DNA from: Haematobacter massiliensis | Lineage (GTDB): Bacteria; Pseudomonadota; Alphaproteobacteria; Rhodobacterales; Rhodobacteraceae | Reading direction: 5' to 3' | Length of the DNA: 64,000 nucleotides | Assembly (NCBI RefSeq): GCF_000740795.1 | Contig: NZ_JGYG01000014.1 | Location: 1 to 64,000, forward strand | Shown here: positions 25,495-35,529 of the stretch, in pieces | Position numbering within the stretch: position 1 is the stretch's first letter | Layout: every line of letters starts with the position of its first letter | The notes under the pieces: generated by a model | The model's input: only the letters and a program-made list of their open reading frames with translations | Database searches by the model: none | Told to the model about the DNA's origin: nothing | Program-made: the position numbers and the translations under genes

Positions 25495-26697
25495 ATGACC
25501 GAAGCCTATATCTGCGACTATATCCGCACCCCCATCGGCCGTTTCGGCGGGGCGCTTTCCTCGGTCCGCGCCGACGATCTGGGCGCGATCCCGATGAAGG
25601 CGCTGATGGACCGTAACGCGGGCATCGACTGGGAAGCCATTGACGACGTGATCTACGGCTCCGCCAACCAGGCGGGCGAGGACAACCGCAACGTGGCGCG
25701 CATGTCCCTGCTGCTGGCGGGCCTGCCGGTCGCCGTGCCGGGAACCACGATCAACCGGCTGTGCGGGTCCGGCATGGATGCCGTCATCATGGCGGCGCGC
25801 AGCATCAAGGCGGGCGAAGCCGAGATCATGATCGCAGGCGGCGTCGAGTCGATGTCCCGCGCCCCCTTCGTGATGCCGAAGGCGGACACGGCCTTTTCCC
25901 GCAATGCCGAGATCTATGACACGACCATCGGCTGGCGCTTCGTCAACCCGCTGATGAAGGCGCAATATGGCGTCGATTCCATGCCGGAGACCGGCGAAAA
26001 CGTGGCCGAGGATTTCCATATCAACCGCGAAGACCAGGACGCCTTCGCCCTCCGCTCCCAGGCCAAGGCCGCCGCAGCACAGGAAAATGGCCGGCTGGCC
26101 AAGGAAATCACCCCGGTGACCATTCCCCAGCGCAAGGGCGACCCGAAGGTGGTCGACAAGGACGAGCATCCCCGCGCCACCACGATGGAGGCGCTGGCCA
26201 AGCTCGGCACGCCGTTCCGCAAGGGCGGCACGGTGACGGCCGGCAATGCTTCCGGCGTGAATGACGGCGCCGCAGCGCTCATCATCGCTTCCGAAGCGGC
26301 GGTGAAGAAATATGGGCTGACACCCATCGCGCGCGTTCTGGGCGGTGCCGTCGCGGGCGTTCCGCCGCGGATCATGGGCATCGGCCCGGCACCCGCATCC
26401 AAGAAGCTGATGGCGCGGCTTGGCCTGACGGAGAAGGACTTCGACGTCATCGAGCTGAACGAAGCCTTCGCGAGCCAGGGCCTTGCCACGCTCCGCGATC
26501 TGGGCATCGCGGATGACGATCAGCGCGTGAACCGCAACGGCGGGGCCATCGCGCTCGGCCACCCGCTCGGCATGTCGGGCGCACGGATCACCGGCAGCGC
26601 CGCGCTCGAACTGCAGGAGACGGGCGGCAAGCGCTCTCTGTCCACGATGTGCATCGGCGTGGGCCAAGGGATCGCGGTGGCGCTCGAACGCGTCTGA
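25495..26697 (+). CDS. pcaF: 3-oxoadipyl-CoA thiolase
   Basis: A 400-residue thiolase that cleaves 3-oxoadipyl-CoA into acetyl-CoA and succinyl-CoA, ending aromatic catabolism. The nucleophile is Cys90 in INRLCGSGMDAV. GGAIALGHPLGMSGAR carries the active His and STMCIGVGQG the second Cys. AYICDYIRTPIGRFGGALSSVRADDLGAIPM at the start is typical of PcaF rather than acetoacetyl-CoA thiolases. It is last in the operon and followed by a strong terminator. Confidence 0.93.
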   Translation: MTEAYICDYIRTPIGRFGGALSSVRADDLGAIPMKALMDRNAGIDWEAIDDVIYGSANQAGEDNRNVARMSLLLAGLPVAVPGTTINRLCGSGMDAVIMAARSIKAGEAEIMIAGGVESMSRAPFVMPKADTAFSRNAEIYDTTIGWRFVNPLMKAQYGVDSMPETGENVAEDFHINREDQDAFALRSQAKAAAAQENGRLAKEITPVTIPQRKGDPKVVDKDEHPRATTMEALAKLGTPFRKGGTVTAGNASGVNDGAAALIIASEAAVKKYGLTPIARVLGGAVAGVPPRIMGIGPAPASKKLMARLGLTEKDFDVIELNEAFASQGLATLRDLGIADDDQRVNRNGGAIALGHPLGMSGARITGSAALELQETGGKRSLSTMCIGVGQGIAVALERV

Positions 26698-26717
26698 CAC
26701 TGACCAAACACAGCGAA

Positions 26718-26748
26718 AAGGGGCGGCGGGATCAATCCGCCGCCCCTT
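26718..26748. terminator. Strong terminator between pcaF and the TerC gene
   Basis: AAGGGGCGGCGG (26718-26729) and CCGCCGCCCCTT (26737-26748) form a perfect 12-bp stem with a 7-nt loop. A/T bases flank both sides, so it can end transcription from both convergent genes. Confidence 0.9.
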
Positions 26749-26751
26749 CTC

Positions 26752-28329
26752 TCATTCATTGACCCGCTGATGAGGTTCGTCCAGCCGCCGGATACGCACC
26801 TTGTCTATGGCGTGGCCGTTCATTGCCGTCACCTCGAACTCCAGCGCGCCCGCACTCACCCGTTCGCCCACGGCGGGCAGATGGCCGAGCTGCCACAGGA
26901 TATAGCCGGCGAGCGTCGAATAGCGTTCGGTCGCATCCTCCAGATCGGTTTCCAGCAGGTTGGAGGCCCGCCGGATATCCACCCAGCCGCTGACCAGATA
27001 GGAGCCGTCGTCGAGCCGCTCCATAGTGGTTTCGTCGTCGTGCTCATCCGCGAAATCGCCGGCGATGGCTTCGAGGATGTCGGTTGGCGTGGCGATGCCT
27101 TCGATGGTGCCGAATTCGTCCACGATCACCGCCATCTGCACCGGCGTCTTGCGGAGCTGCTCCATGACGCGGAGCGCATTGACGCTTTCATGCAGCACAA
27201 GCGGCTGTTTCAGTGAGCGATCGAGGTTGATCGCCCCTTCCGCCAGAACATCCCGCATCAGGTCGCGGGTAAGCGCTACGCCCACGAAGTTTTCGATGCT
27301 GCCCCGCGCGACCAGATACCGCGAATGCCCTTCGCGCAGGATCTGCTCCTGCAGCGCCGCAACGGGCATGTTCAGATCGAGCCAGTCGATCTCCGTCCGT
27401 GGCGTCATGACGGAGGTCGCGGGGCGTTCCGCCAGCGTCAGGACACCCCGGATCATCTCCTGCTCCTCCGCGCCGAACAGGCCCGCCTCGCTCGACTGCT
27501 GGGCAATCACCTCGGCGTCGCCCGACAGCTCTCCCGAGGACCGGGACCGCCCGCCGAGCATGCGCAGCACCGCCTCCGCCGCCCTGTCCCGCATGTCGCC
27601 GGAGGTCAGCGACCGCTCCCGGTTACGACGGCTGATCTGGTTCAGCGCCTCGACCATCACCGAGAACCCGATGGCAGCATAGAGATATCCCTTCGGCAGG
27701 TGGTAGCCGAAGCCCTCCACCACCAGCGAGAACCCGATCATCATCAGGAAGCCGAGGCACAGGATCACCACCGTCGGATGGCGCGAGACGAAGGCCATCA
27801 GCGGCTTGGCCATCAGCAGCATCACGCCCACCGCGATGATGACCGCGATCATCATGACGGAGACATGTTGCACCATGCCGACCGCCGTAATCACGCTGTC
27901 GAGCGAGAAGATGGCGTCCAGCACGATGATCTGCACGATGACCTGCCAGAACACCGCATGGGCCACGCGCTGTTCCTTGTGCGCCATGTGGCCTTCCAGC
28001 CGTTCGTGCAGTTCCATCGTCCCCTTGAACAGCAGAAAGACGCCGCCCACGATCAGGATGATGTCGCGCCAGGAGAAGCTGTACCCCCCCAGTGAAAACA
28101 CGGGCTGGGTCAGCGTCACGATCCACGCGATGGAGGCCAGCAGCCCCAGCCGCATGACGAGCGCAAGCGTAAGGCCGATGATCCGCGCCTTGTCACGCTG
28201 ATGCGGCGGCAGCTTGTCGGCCAGAACGGCGATGAAGACGAGGTTGTCGATGCCGAGAACGATTTCCAGAACGACGAGCGTGGCAAGCCCCACCCAAGCC
28301 GACGGATCGGACATCCATTCAAAGAACAT
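26752..28329 (-). CDS. TerC-family membrane protein with CBS and CorC domains
   Basis: A 525-residue inner-membrane protein. Residues about 1-240 are the TerC domain with several hydrophobic helices and the acidic metal-site motif [15 protein letters not shown] and [16 protein letters not shown]. Two CBS domains follow ([52 protein letters not shown]), then a CorC/HlyC domain ([39 protein letters not shown]). This matches the YoaE/YegH group. TerC members have been linked to metal (manganese, tellurite) export; the role here is not proven. Confidence 0.9.
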   Translation of the reverse strand: MFFEWMSDPSAWVGLATLVVLEIVLGIDNLVFIAVLADKLPPHQRDKARIIGLTLALVMRLGLLASIAWIVTLTQPVFSLGGYSFSWRDIILIVGGVFLLFKGTMELHERLEGHMAHKEQRVAHAVFWQVIVQIIVLDAIFSLDSVITAVGMVQHVSVMMIAVIIAVGVMLLMAKPLMAFVSRHPTVVILCLGFLMMIGFSLVVEGFGYHLPKGYLYAAIGFSVMVEALNQISRRNRERSLTSGDMRDRAAEAVLRMLGGRSRSSGELSGDAEVIAQQSSEAGLFGAEEQEMIRGVLTLAERPATSVMTPRTEIDWLDLNMPVAALQEQILREGHSRYLVARGSIENFVGVALTRDLMRDVLAEGAINLDRSLKQPLVLHESVNALRVMEQLRKTPVQMAVIVDEFGTIEGIATPTDILEAIAGDFADEHDDETTMERLDDGSYLVSGWVDIRRASNLLETDLEDATERYSTLAGYILWQLGHLPAVGERVSAGALEFEVTAMNGHAIDKVRIRRLDEPHQRVNE

Positions 28330-28766
28330 TAGGAAAATCCTGTTGGAGTGTTCGGTGCAGCATATGCCCCGGCCCGCGTCACGGCAGACGGAACTCCATC
28401 GCGGAAACTCGACATGTCAAGACAAGCGGACAGGGGGGCTGGCCCCCTTCGTCGTGGTCCCTCTCCGGGACTGTCGTCCTCCGGGGGAGGAAACGTGTCT
28501 GAATGCGAGGGCATTCTTCCGCTCTTTATGCTGCCCGCAAAGCCTAGCGCAGCCATACGTGTCCCGCAACCGGCCTGCAGCGCCCGGGCTGCGGCGAATT
28601 GCTACAGCCTCCGCGCCAAGCACTCCGTCATCCTGCCTGAGAGACGGTCGTTTCGCGCGCCCTGCCCCGTCCGCCGGCCGTTGCAAAGCCGCAGGACGGC
28701 GGGGCGCAAAAAGTGCGATTTTCCGTCTTGCACCCCCCCGCGCCCTTCGCTAAACACCGCCGCAGT
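28330..28766. other. Intergenic leader between the TerC gene and tRNA-Gln
   Basis: The 437 bp hold no gene I can support. It should contain the TerC-gene promoter and, near 28700-28760, the promoter of tRNA-Gln. A short inverted repeat around 28470-28500 (GGGACTGTCGTCC) is weak. Confidence 0.55.
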
Positions 28767-28841
<75 letters not shown>

Positions 28842-28965
28842 TCTACCGGAAAGCATCTGCATCCTTGCGATAACCCGATCCTTTCCGGGCCTGCTTTTGC
28901 CAACCTCTAGGCGATGATGGATCATCCGCCACTCCCCCATGCAGGACGGGTGACGGCGAAGGGTT

Positions 28966-30021
28966 TCAGACCACCTCCACCCTCACCGGACCCTCCGTCA
29001 CCTCCCCGGCAAGGCTGGCGCGGTCATAGCCCGCGGCGCGGATGCGGGCGAGCGTTGCCTCCGCGGCCTCCGGCGCGACGGCGACCAGCAGCCCCCCCGA
29101 GGTCTGCGGATCCGTGAGCAGCTTCAATCGCCAGTCGGGCAAACCTTCGGGCAACACCACGTCCCCGCCATAACTGGCCCAGTTCCGGGTCGAAGCGCCC
29201 GTCGCCAGCCCCCCTTCTGCCAGTGCCTCGGCATGGGCAAGGACAGGCAGCGCCCCCATCTCAAGACGCAGACCGAGGCCCGCGCCCTTCGCCATCTCCA
29301 GCCCGTGCCCCAGAATGCCGAAGCCGGTGACATCGGTAATCGCATGCACCGCCGGGTCGCGGGACAGCTCTCCCCCGATCCGGTTGAGAAGCGTCGTCGT
29401 CGCGATCATCTCCTCGTAGCCGCCGGAAGGCAGAACGCCTTTCTTGATGGCGGCGGAATAGATGCCGACGCCCAACCCCTTGGTGAGGATGAGCTTGTCG
29501 CCTGCCTGCGCGGCGCCGTTGCGACGGATATCCTCGGGCGCGGCCAGCCCGATGACGGCAAGGCCGTAGATCGGCTCCGGCGCGTCGATGGAGTGGCCCC
29601 CCGCAACCGGAATGCCCGCCTCCGCACAGATCTCCGCGCCCCCGGCCAGAATGGCCCTGACAGTCGGCACGGAAAGCTTGTCGATCGGCATGCCGAGAAT
29701 GGCGAGCGCCATGATCGGCCGGCCGCCCATGGCATAGATGTCGGAGATCGCATTCGTCGCGGCGATACGCCCGAAATCGCGCGGATCATCCACCATCGGC
29801 ATGAAGAAATCCGCCGTGGCGATCACACAGGTCCTGTCATCCACCTGCCAGACCGCCGCATCGTCCGAACTTTCGTTCCCCACCAGAAGCTGGGGGAAGG
29901 CCTGCGCCAACGGCTGTTCGGCCAGAAGGTCACGCAGGACGGATGGCGCGAGCTTGCAGCCGCAGCCGCCTCCATGCGCCAGCGAGGTGAGCCGGGGTTC
30001 GGAAAAGATCTGATCGGACAT
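28966..30021 (-). CDS. selD: Selenide, water dikinase
   Basis: A 351-residue enzyme making monoselenophosphate from selenide and ATP. The catalytic loop [12 protein letters not shown] has Cys20 and Lys23 (cysteine form, not selenocysteine). Also seen are [48 protein letters not shown] and [19 protein letters not shown]. selA, selB and mnmH are not in the window, so it is not clear whether it serves selenocysteine or tRNA 2-selenouridine. The nearest gene is tRNA-Gln(TTG), one of the tRNAs MnmH can modify. Confidence 0.94.
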   Translation of the reverse strand: MSDQIFSEPRLTSLAHGGGCGCKLAPSVLRDLLAEQPLAQAFPQLLVGNESSDDAAVWQVDDRTCVIATADFFMPMVDDPRDFGRIAATNAISDIYAMGGRPIMALAILGMPIDKLSVPTVRAILAGGAEICAEAGIPVAGGHSIDAPEPIYGLAVIGLAAPEDIRRNGAAQAGDKLILTKGLGVGIYSAAIKKGVLPSGGYEEMIATTTLLNRIGGELSRDPAVHAITDVTGFGILGHGLEMAKGAGLGLRLEMGALPVLAHAEALAEGGLATGASTRNWASYGGDVVLPEGLPDWRLKLLTDPQTSGGLLVAVAPEAAEATLARIRAAGYDRASLAGEVTEGPVRVEVV

Positions 30022-30142
30022 GGCAGAAGCTCCGTTCTCAACCTGCAAAGTCTCGCACGTGGCCTGCCCGGGGTCGAGGCCTGGTTTGCCTCTGGCCCTC
30101 GCCCGCTATATTCCCATGTGGAACACATGAAGGAGGGACGCC

Positions 30143-31357
30143 ATGCGTCTTTTGTCCTGCGCAACCTTGGCCACGGTGATCGTGGGGGGTGCCGCCTTTG
30201 CCCAGCAACGCGACGTGACGGGAGAACTCACCTACCGGGAGCGGATCGCCTTGCCGGATGGCGCGGTCGCAAGTCTGGAACTGCGCGATGAGACGGGACG
30301 GGTGGTCGCCGCGCGGGATTTCGGAACCGAAGGGCGGCAGGTGCCGATCCCGTTCGACATCAAGGGACCGGCCGATATTCCGCTGGTATTGCGCGGCGCC
30401 ATCCAGCTCGGGGGAGAGGTGAGGTGGGTGTCGGATGCCACGCCCATCGCCTCGGGAAGCGGCCCGGTGGCCGTACCTCCGCTGAGGATGCATCAGCACA
30501 TGTCGATGGGTTTCGCCTCCACCTATCGCTGCGGTGACCGGCTGGTGGAGATCGGCTTCGTCAACGACGGAGCGCGCATGCGGATAGGGGCTGACTACTA
30601 CGATCTTCACGAAGCCAAAACCGCCTCTGGTGCGAAGTATGAGGCAGAGGATGACCCGGGAACCTTTGTCTGGAGCAAGGGACCGGCCGTCACCGTGAGT
30701 CTTGGCGGCGGAGCGCTTCCGGAGTGCCAGATCGACATAGACAGCACCGCCAATGCCGATTTCATGGCGCGGGGCAATGAGCCGGGCTGGAGCCTCGCGC
30801 TCACCAACGGCAGCTTCACCTTTACCCCGCAGGAGGGCGAAAGCATCTCGGGCCATCTCTCCCCCCCGGAAGTGATGCCTCAGGGCCGCCGCTACACCGG
30901 CGGAAGCGACGTGGTTCTGGCAATCGCGGATGCCGTCTGCAGGGATTCCATGACCGGGCTGCCTTTCCCGCGCCAGGTGACAGTTATGGCCGGAGAGCGG
31001 GAGTTCAAAGGCTGCGGCGGAGCGCCCGAACAACTCCTCATCGGGCAGGACTGGCAGGTGGAGGATATCGGCGGCGGCGGGATCATCGACAACTCCCAGG
31101 TCACGCTGCGCTTCGCTAACGGGCGTGTGTCGGGGCGCGCTGGCTGCAACGGCTACTTCGCGGGCTATGAGCTGACGGGGGAGACGCTGCGCTTCCAGCA
31201 GGCGGGCGCGACCATGATGGCCTGTGCCCCGGCCCTGATGGATCAGGAGCGGAAGTTCCTCGACACGCTGGCAACCGTCACGGGGTTCGACTTTTCCGAC
31301 GACGGGGCGCTGCTGCTGAAGTCAGGGGACGAGACGGTGCTCAAGGCCCGCCACTGA
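30143..31357 (+). CDS. Multidomain secreted protein with MliC-like and META domains
   Basis: A 404-residue exported protein. Signal peptide at residues 1-20 (MRLLSCATLATVIVGGAAFA), then a YbaY-like beta domain (about 22-105: VTGELTYRERIALPDGAVASLELRDET, VPIPFDI). A lysozyme-inhibitor-like MliC domain follows (about 125-200: YRCGDRLVEIGFVNDGARMRIGADYYDLHEAKTASGAKYE), then a COG3650-like domain (FMARGNEPGWSLAL, about 205-290). The C-terminal META/HslJ domain contains WQVEDIGGGGIIDNSQVTLRFANGRVSGRAGCNGYFAGY. Likely periplasmic, for envelope stress or protection from host or rival lysozyme; the combination in one chain is inferred from motifs. Confidence 0.8.
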   Translation: MRLLSCATLATVIVGGAAFAQQRDVTGELTYRERIALPDGAVASLELRDETGRVVAARDFGTEGRQVPIPFDIKGPADIPLVLRGAIQLGGEVRWVSDATPIASGSGPVAVPPLRMHQHMSMGFASTYRCGDRLVEIGFVNDGARMRIGADYYDLHEAKTASGAKYEAEDDPGTFVWSKGPAVTVSLGGGALPECQIDIDSTANADFMARGNEPGWSLALTNGSFTFTPQEGESISGHLSPPEVMPQGRRYTGGSDVVLAIADAVCRDSMTGLPFPRQVTVMAGEREFKGCGGAPEQLLIGQDWQVEDIGGGGIIDNSQVTLRFANGRVSGRAGCNGYFAGYELTGETLRFQQAGATMMACAPALMDQERKFLDTLATVTGFDFSDDGALLLKSGDETVLKARH

Positions 31358-31850
31358 ACACGGGGGATTCGTCCTTCACCGCCTCCATCGCGACAAAGGT
31401 CGAGGTGGAGGCGACATGCGGGAGAGTGGACAGCTTTTCCCCCAGCACCGCGCGATAGTCGGCGATATCGCCCGTCCGCACCTTCAGCAGATAGTCGAAG
31501 GAGGCAGCCATCATGTGGCACTCCTCCACCTCCGGGATCAACTGCACCGCGCGGTTGAACGCCTGCAAGGCCACCTCCCGGGTGTCAGACAGCCGAACCT
31601 CGACAAAGGCCACATGTGCGAGGCCCAGTCGGATCGGGTCCAGCACCGCGCGATAGCCCTTGATGTAGCCTGCCTCTTCCAGCCGCTTCACCCGCGCCTG
31701 AACCGGGGACTTGGACAGGCCCACCTTGCGCGCCAGTTCCGTCACCGGCAGCCGTCCGTCCACCGACAGGGAGCGCAGGATGGCCCGATCAAACCGGTCC
31801 AGATCGTCGCTTTGCATGTCAAACCGCGGCGCTGCTACTTTTCGGTCCAT
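31341..31850 (-). CDS. putR: Lrp/AsnC-family activator of putA
   Basis: A 169-residue regulator with an N-terminal helix-turn-helix (LDRFDRAILRSLSVDGRLPVTELARKVGLSKSPVQARVKRLEEAGYIKGY) and a C-terminal RAM ligand domain (AHVAFVEVRLSD, VEECHMMAASFDYLLKVRTGDIADY). It is divergent from putA, as putR is in Rhodobacter and Agrobacterium, where it activates putA with proline. The start at 31850 has GAGAAGG upstream; an ATG 11 codons later (31817) has no such site. It overlaps the preceding plus-strand gene by 17 bp at its 3' end. Confidence 0.85.
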   Translation of the reverse strand: MDRKVAAPRFDMQSDDLDRFDRAILRSLSVDGRLPVTELARKVGLSKSPVQARVKRLEEAGYIKGYRAVLDPIRLGLAHVAFVEVRLSDTREVALQAFNRAVQLIPEVEECHMMAASFDYLLKVRTGDIADYRAVLGEKLSTLPHVASTSTFVAMEAVKDESPVFSGGP

Positions 31851-31929
31851 CCGCCTTCTCTTGTGCTGAATGCAGGCAATCCGCCTTCTCAAAGGGGTAT
31901 ATCATGGGTGAATAACGGGAGAAAAGCGG

Positions 31930-34900
31930 ATGCGCGACGCGGCGATGGACCTTCAGACAAAGATCGAAGCCCTGACATTGGCAGAGGAAGGCCCCCTCCT
32001 TGCCCGACTGATGGAGGAAGCGCGGTTGTCGTTGGAGGACCGCGCCCGGATCGCCGCCAAAGGAGCGGAACTGGTTCGCCTGATCCGGGAAAGCGCGAAA
32101 CCCGGGCTGATGGAAGTGTTTCTTGCCGAATACGGCCTGTCCACCGATGAGGGTATCTCGCTCATGTGTCTGGCAGAGGCGCTGCTGCGCGTCCCGGATG
32201 CCGAGACAATGGATGCGCTGATAGAGGACAAGATCGCCCCGTCGGACTGGGGCAGGCATCTGGGCAAATCCTCCTCCAGCCTCGTCAATGCCTCCACCTG
32301 GGCGCTGATGCTGACCGGGCGGGTGCTGGACGAGCGGGAGCCGGGCGTGGCGGGCCATCTGCGTGCCGCCGTGCGGCGTCTGGGCGAGCCGGTGATCCGG
32401 GGCGCCGTTTCCCGCGCGATGAAGGAAATGGGGCGACAATTCGTCCTTGGCGAGACGATCCAGTCGGCCATGAAGCGCGCAGAGGGAATGGAGGCGAAAG
32501 GCTTCACCTATTCCTACGACATGCTGGGAGAGGCCGCGCGGACGGAGGCGGACGCCCGCCGCTATCACCTCGACTACTCCCGCGCGATCACGGCAATCGC
32601 CGCCGCCGCGAAGGGCAGCGACATCCGCTCCAATCCCGGCATCTCTGTGAAATTCTCCGCCCTGCATCCGCGCTACGAAGTGGCAAAGCGCGCGCGCGTC
32701 ATGGAGGAGCTGGTGCCCCGCGTGCGGGCGCTCGCCGGTCTCGCCCGTGCGGCGAACCTCGGCTTCAATGTCGATGCGGAGGAAGCGGACAGGCTGACCC
32801 TCTCGCTCGAGGTGATCGAGGCGGTGCTGTCGGACCCCGCGCTGAAGGGCTGGGACGGTTTTGGCGTGGTCGTTCAGGCCTATGGCAAGCGCTGCGGGCC
32901 AGTGATCGACCGTCTCTACGATCTCGCCACCCGGCTCGACCGCAGGATCATGGTGCGTCTGGTGAAAGGCGCCTACTGGGACAGCGAGATCAAGCGCGCG
33001 CAGGTGCTGGGGCTGGACGGGTTCCCCGTATTCACCCGCAAGGCCGCGACCGATGTGAGCTATATCGCCAATGCGCGGAAGCTGCTCGGCATGACGGACC
33101 GGATTTATCCGCAGTTCGCAGGCCACAACGCCCATACCGTTGCGGCGATCCTCGACATGGCGACCGACCCCGACGCCTTCGAGTTTCAGCGTCTGCACGG
33201 CATGGGAGAGCGCCTCCACGACATCGTGCACGAGCGGGAGGGCACCCGGTGCCGCATCTATGCGCCGGTCGGGGCGCATCGCGACCTGCTGGCCTATCTT
33301 GTCCGCCGCCTGCTGGAGAACGGTGCGAACTCCTCCTTCGTGAACCAGATCGTCGATGAGGATGTGCCCGCCGAAACCGTCGCCGCCGACCCGTTCGCCG
33401 AGGTGGAGGCGCATCTGGCCGATGCGCATAACCCGGTGATCCGCCGCCCTGCCGAGATATTCGAGCCGAGCCGCGGCAATTCACGGGGCTTCGATCTGAC
33501 CGACGCGGGCGATCTCTCCCGGATAGAGGCCGCACGCACGCCATTCCTCACCGCCCGGTTCCGTGCTGCGCCGATCCTTGCGCGACCCGTCACGGGCGGC
33601 GAGCCTGTCACCGTGATGAACCCCGCCGATCCCGCCGATACCGTCGGCACCGCGGTTTTCGCAACACCCGATCAGGTGGAGGCCGCACTCGAAGCGGCCC
33701 GGCCATGGAATGCCCCTGCCGCCGACCGCGCCGCCGTGCTGAAACAGGCCGCCGATCTCTACGAGGCCGATTTCGGCCGCCTCTTCGCCCTGCTCTCGCG
33801 AGAGGCTGGAAAGACGCAGGCCGATGCGGTGGCGGAGCTGCGGGAGGCGGCCGACTTCCTGCGCTACTACGCCGAAGGTGCGACCGCCCTTCCCCATCCC
33901 GCTCGCGGCACCTTCGCCTGTATCTCTCCGTGGAACTTCCCGCTCGCCATCTTCACCGGTCAGATCGCCGCGGCGCTTGCCGCCGGAAACGCGGTGATCG
34001 CGAAGCCGGCAGAGCAGACCCCGCTCATCGCCGCACTTGCCGTGGAGCTTCTGTTGAAGGCGGGCGTTCCCGCAACCGCCCTGCAACTGCTGCCCGGCGA
34101 CGGCGGCGTGGGCGCCCGGCTTACTTCCGATCCGCGGATAGACGGTGTGGCCTTCACCGGCTCCACGGAGACCGCGCTGGCTATCCGCAAGGCCATGGCG
34201 GAGCATCTCTCCCCCGGCGCCCCCCTGATCGCGGAGACCGGCGGCCTGAACGCGATGATCGTGGATTCCACTGCCTTGCCCGAGCAGGCTGTCCGCGACA
34301 TCGTCGCCTCCGCCTTCCAGTCCGCCGGGCAGCGCTGCTCCGCGCTTCGCTGCCTCTATGTGCAGGAGGATGTGGCGCCCAGTGTCACGCATATGCTCTT
34401 CGGCGCGATGGATGAGCTTGCTCTTGGCAACCCGTGGACGCTCACCACCGACATCGGCCCGGTGATCGACGCCGAAGCCGCCTCAGGCATCGCGGCTCAT
34501 GTCGCACGGGCGCGCAGCGAAGGGCGGCTGCTGAAAGACGTTTCCGCCCCCGGCACCGGCCATTTCATCGCGCCCGCTGTCATTCGCGTCTCCTCCATCA
34601 CCGATATCGGGCAGGAAATCTTCGGCCCCGTTCTGCACCTTGCCACTTTCCGCGCGGGGGAGATCGACAGGGTCATCGACGCGATCAACGCTACCGGTTA
34701 CGGGCTGACCTTCGGCTTGCACACCCGGATCGACGACCGGGTACAGGAGGTGGTGGAGCGCATCCACGCAGGCAATATATACGTCAACCGCAACCAGATC
34801 GGCGCAGTCGTCGGTTCGCAACCCTTCGGCGGCGAGGGCCTTTCCGGCACCGGCCCGAAGGCGGGCGGGCCAAACTACCTCGCGCGCTTCACGCTTTTCG

Positions 34901-35379
34901 ATGCCCCCAAGGCAGAAAGCACGGACAAGGCGGAAGCTGATCTGGTGTCTCTCCGCGGCGCGCTCGCCCGCTCCTCCGCTGCTGCGGAGCAAACGGTGCT
35001 GATGCCCGGCCCCACGGGCGAATCGAACCGACTGGAGCTCCGCCCGCGCGCGCCGATCCTGTGCCTCGGTCCCGGTGATGCGACGCGCGCGGCTCAGAAA
35101 GCGGCGGTGGAGCGCCTGGGGGGCAGAGCGGTTGTCGTCAGCGGATGCCTGCCGCCTGAAGAGCTCGCCACGGTGACAGGTGTCTCCGGCGCGCTCTGGT
35201 GGGGCGACGCGGCAGCGGGGCGCGCCTATGCCAAGGCGCTCGCCGCGCGCAAGGGGCAGATCCTGCCACTCATCACCGCTGAGCCGGACGCAGGTCACGT
35301 GCTGATCGAACGTCATCTCTGCGTGGACACCACCGCCTCGGGGGGCAATGCGGCCCTCCTCGCGGACGTCGGAGAATAA
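31930..35379 (+). CDS. putA: Bifunctional proline dehydrogenase / P5C dehydrogenase
   Basis: A 1149-residue enzyme oxidising proline to glutamate. The FAD proline dehydrogenase barrel occupies about 130-450 (FTYSYDMLGEAARTEADARRY, VRLVKGAYWDSEIK, FAGHNAHTVAAI, EFQRLHGMGERLHD). The P5C dehydrogenase occupies about 520-990, with catalytic Cys803 in SAGQRCSALR and Glu769 in AETGGLNAMI. A C-terminal tail of about 140 residues resembles the inactive ALDH-like domain of long PutAs. It lacks the N-terminal ribbon-helix-helix of E. coli PutA, so it is not an autorepressor; control falls to PutR. Confidence 0.96.
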   Translation: MRDAAMDLQTKIEALTLAEEGPLLARLMEEARLSLEDRARIAAKGAELVRLIRESAKPGLMEVFLAEYGLSTDEGISLMCLAEALLRVPDAETMDALIEDKIAPSDWGRHLGKSSSSLVNASTWALMLTGRVLDEREPGVAGHLRAAVRRLGEPVIRGAVSRAMKEMGRQFVLGETIQSAMKRAEGMEAKGFTYSYDMLGEAARTEADARRYHLDYSRAITAIAAAAKGSDIRSNPGISVKFSALHPRYEVAKRARVMEELVPRVRALAGLARAANLGFNVDAEEADRLTLSLEVIEAVLSDPALKGWDGFGVVVQAYGKRCGPVIDRLYDLATRLDRRIMVRLVKGAYWDSEIKRAQVLGLDGFPVFTRKAATDVSYIANARKLLGMTDRIYPQFAGHNAHTVAAILDMATDPDAFEFQRLHGMGERLHDIVHEREGTRCRIYAPVGAHRDLLAYLVRRLLENGANSSFVNQIVDEDVPAETVAADPFAEVEAHLADAHNPVIRRPAEIFEPSRGNSRGFDLTDAGDLSRIEAARTPFLTARFRAAPILARPVTGGEPVTVMNPADPADTVGTAVFATPDQVEAALEAARPWNAPAADRAAVLKQAADLYEADFGRLFALLSREAGKTQADAVAELREAADFLRYYAEGATALPHPARGTFACISPWNFPLAIFTGQIAAALAAGNAVIAKPAEQTPLIAALAVELLLKAGVPATALQLLPGDGGVGARLTSDPRIDGVAFTGSTETALAIRKAMAEHLSPGAPLIAETGGLNAMIVDSTALPEQAVRDIVASAFQSAGQRCSALRCLYVQEDVAPSVTHMLFGAMDELALGNPWTLTTDIGPVIDAEAASGIAAHVARARSEGRLLKDVSAPGTGHFIAPAVIRVSSITDIGQEIFGPVLHLATFRAGEIDRVIDAINATGYGLTFGLHTRIDDRVQEVVERIHAGNIYVNRNQIGAVVGSQPFGGEGLSGTGPKAGGPNYLARFTLFDAPKAESTDKAEADLVSLRGALARSSAAAEQTVLMPGPTGESNRLELRPRAPILCLGPGDATRAAQKAAVERLGGRAVVVSGCLPPEELATVTGVSGALWWGDAAAGRAYAKALAARKGQILPLITAEPDAGHVLIERHLCVDTTASGGNAALLADVGE

Positions 35380-35454
35380 GCTTCGGGAGGGTGTGGAAAA
35401 GTTGTCTTTTGCCTCTGGACAGCCCCCGCACCCCCCGCTATACCGCCCCCGTGT

Positions 35455-35529
35455 TCCGGCGTAGCTCAGCGGTAGAGCAGTTGACTGTTAATCAATTGGT
35501 CGTAGGTTCGATCCCTACCGCCGGAGCCA
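35455..35529 (+). tRNA. tRNA-Asn (anticodon GTT)
   Basis: A 75-nt cloverleaf. Acceptor TCCGGCG with CGCCGGA then GCCA, D-arm GCTCAGCGGTAGAGC, anticodon stem GTTGA/TCAAT around loop CTGTTAA (anticodon GTT), T-arm GTAGG-TTCGATC-CCTAC. CCA is encoded. No partial second copy of its 3' end was noticed on the far side of the module downstream. Confidence 0.97.

Noticed and set aside
35455-35529. tRNA-Asn as an active integration site
   Set aside because: I found no integrase gene and no second copy of the tRNA 3' end on the far side of the module.
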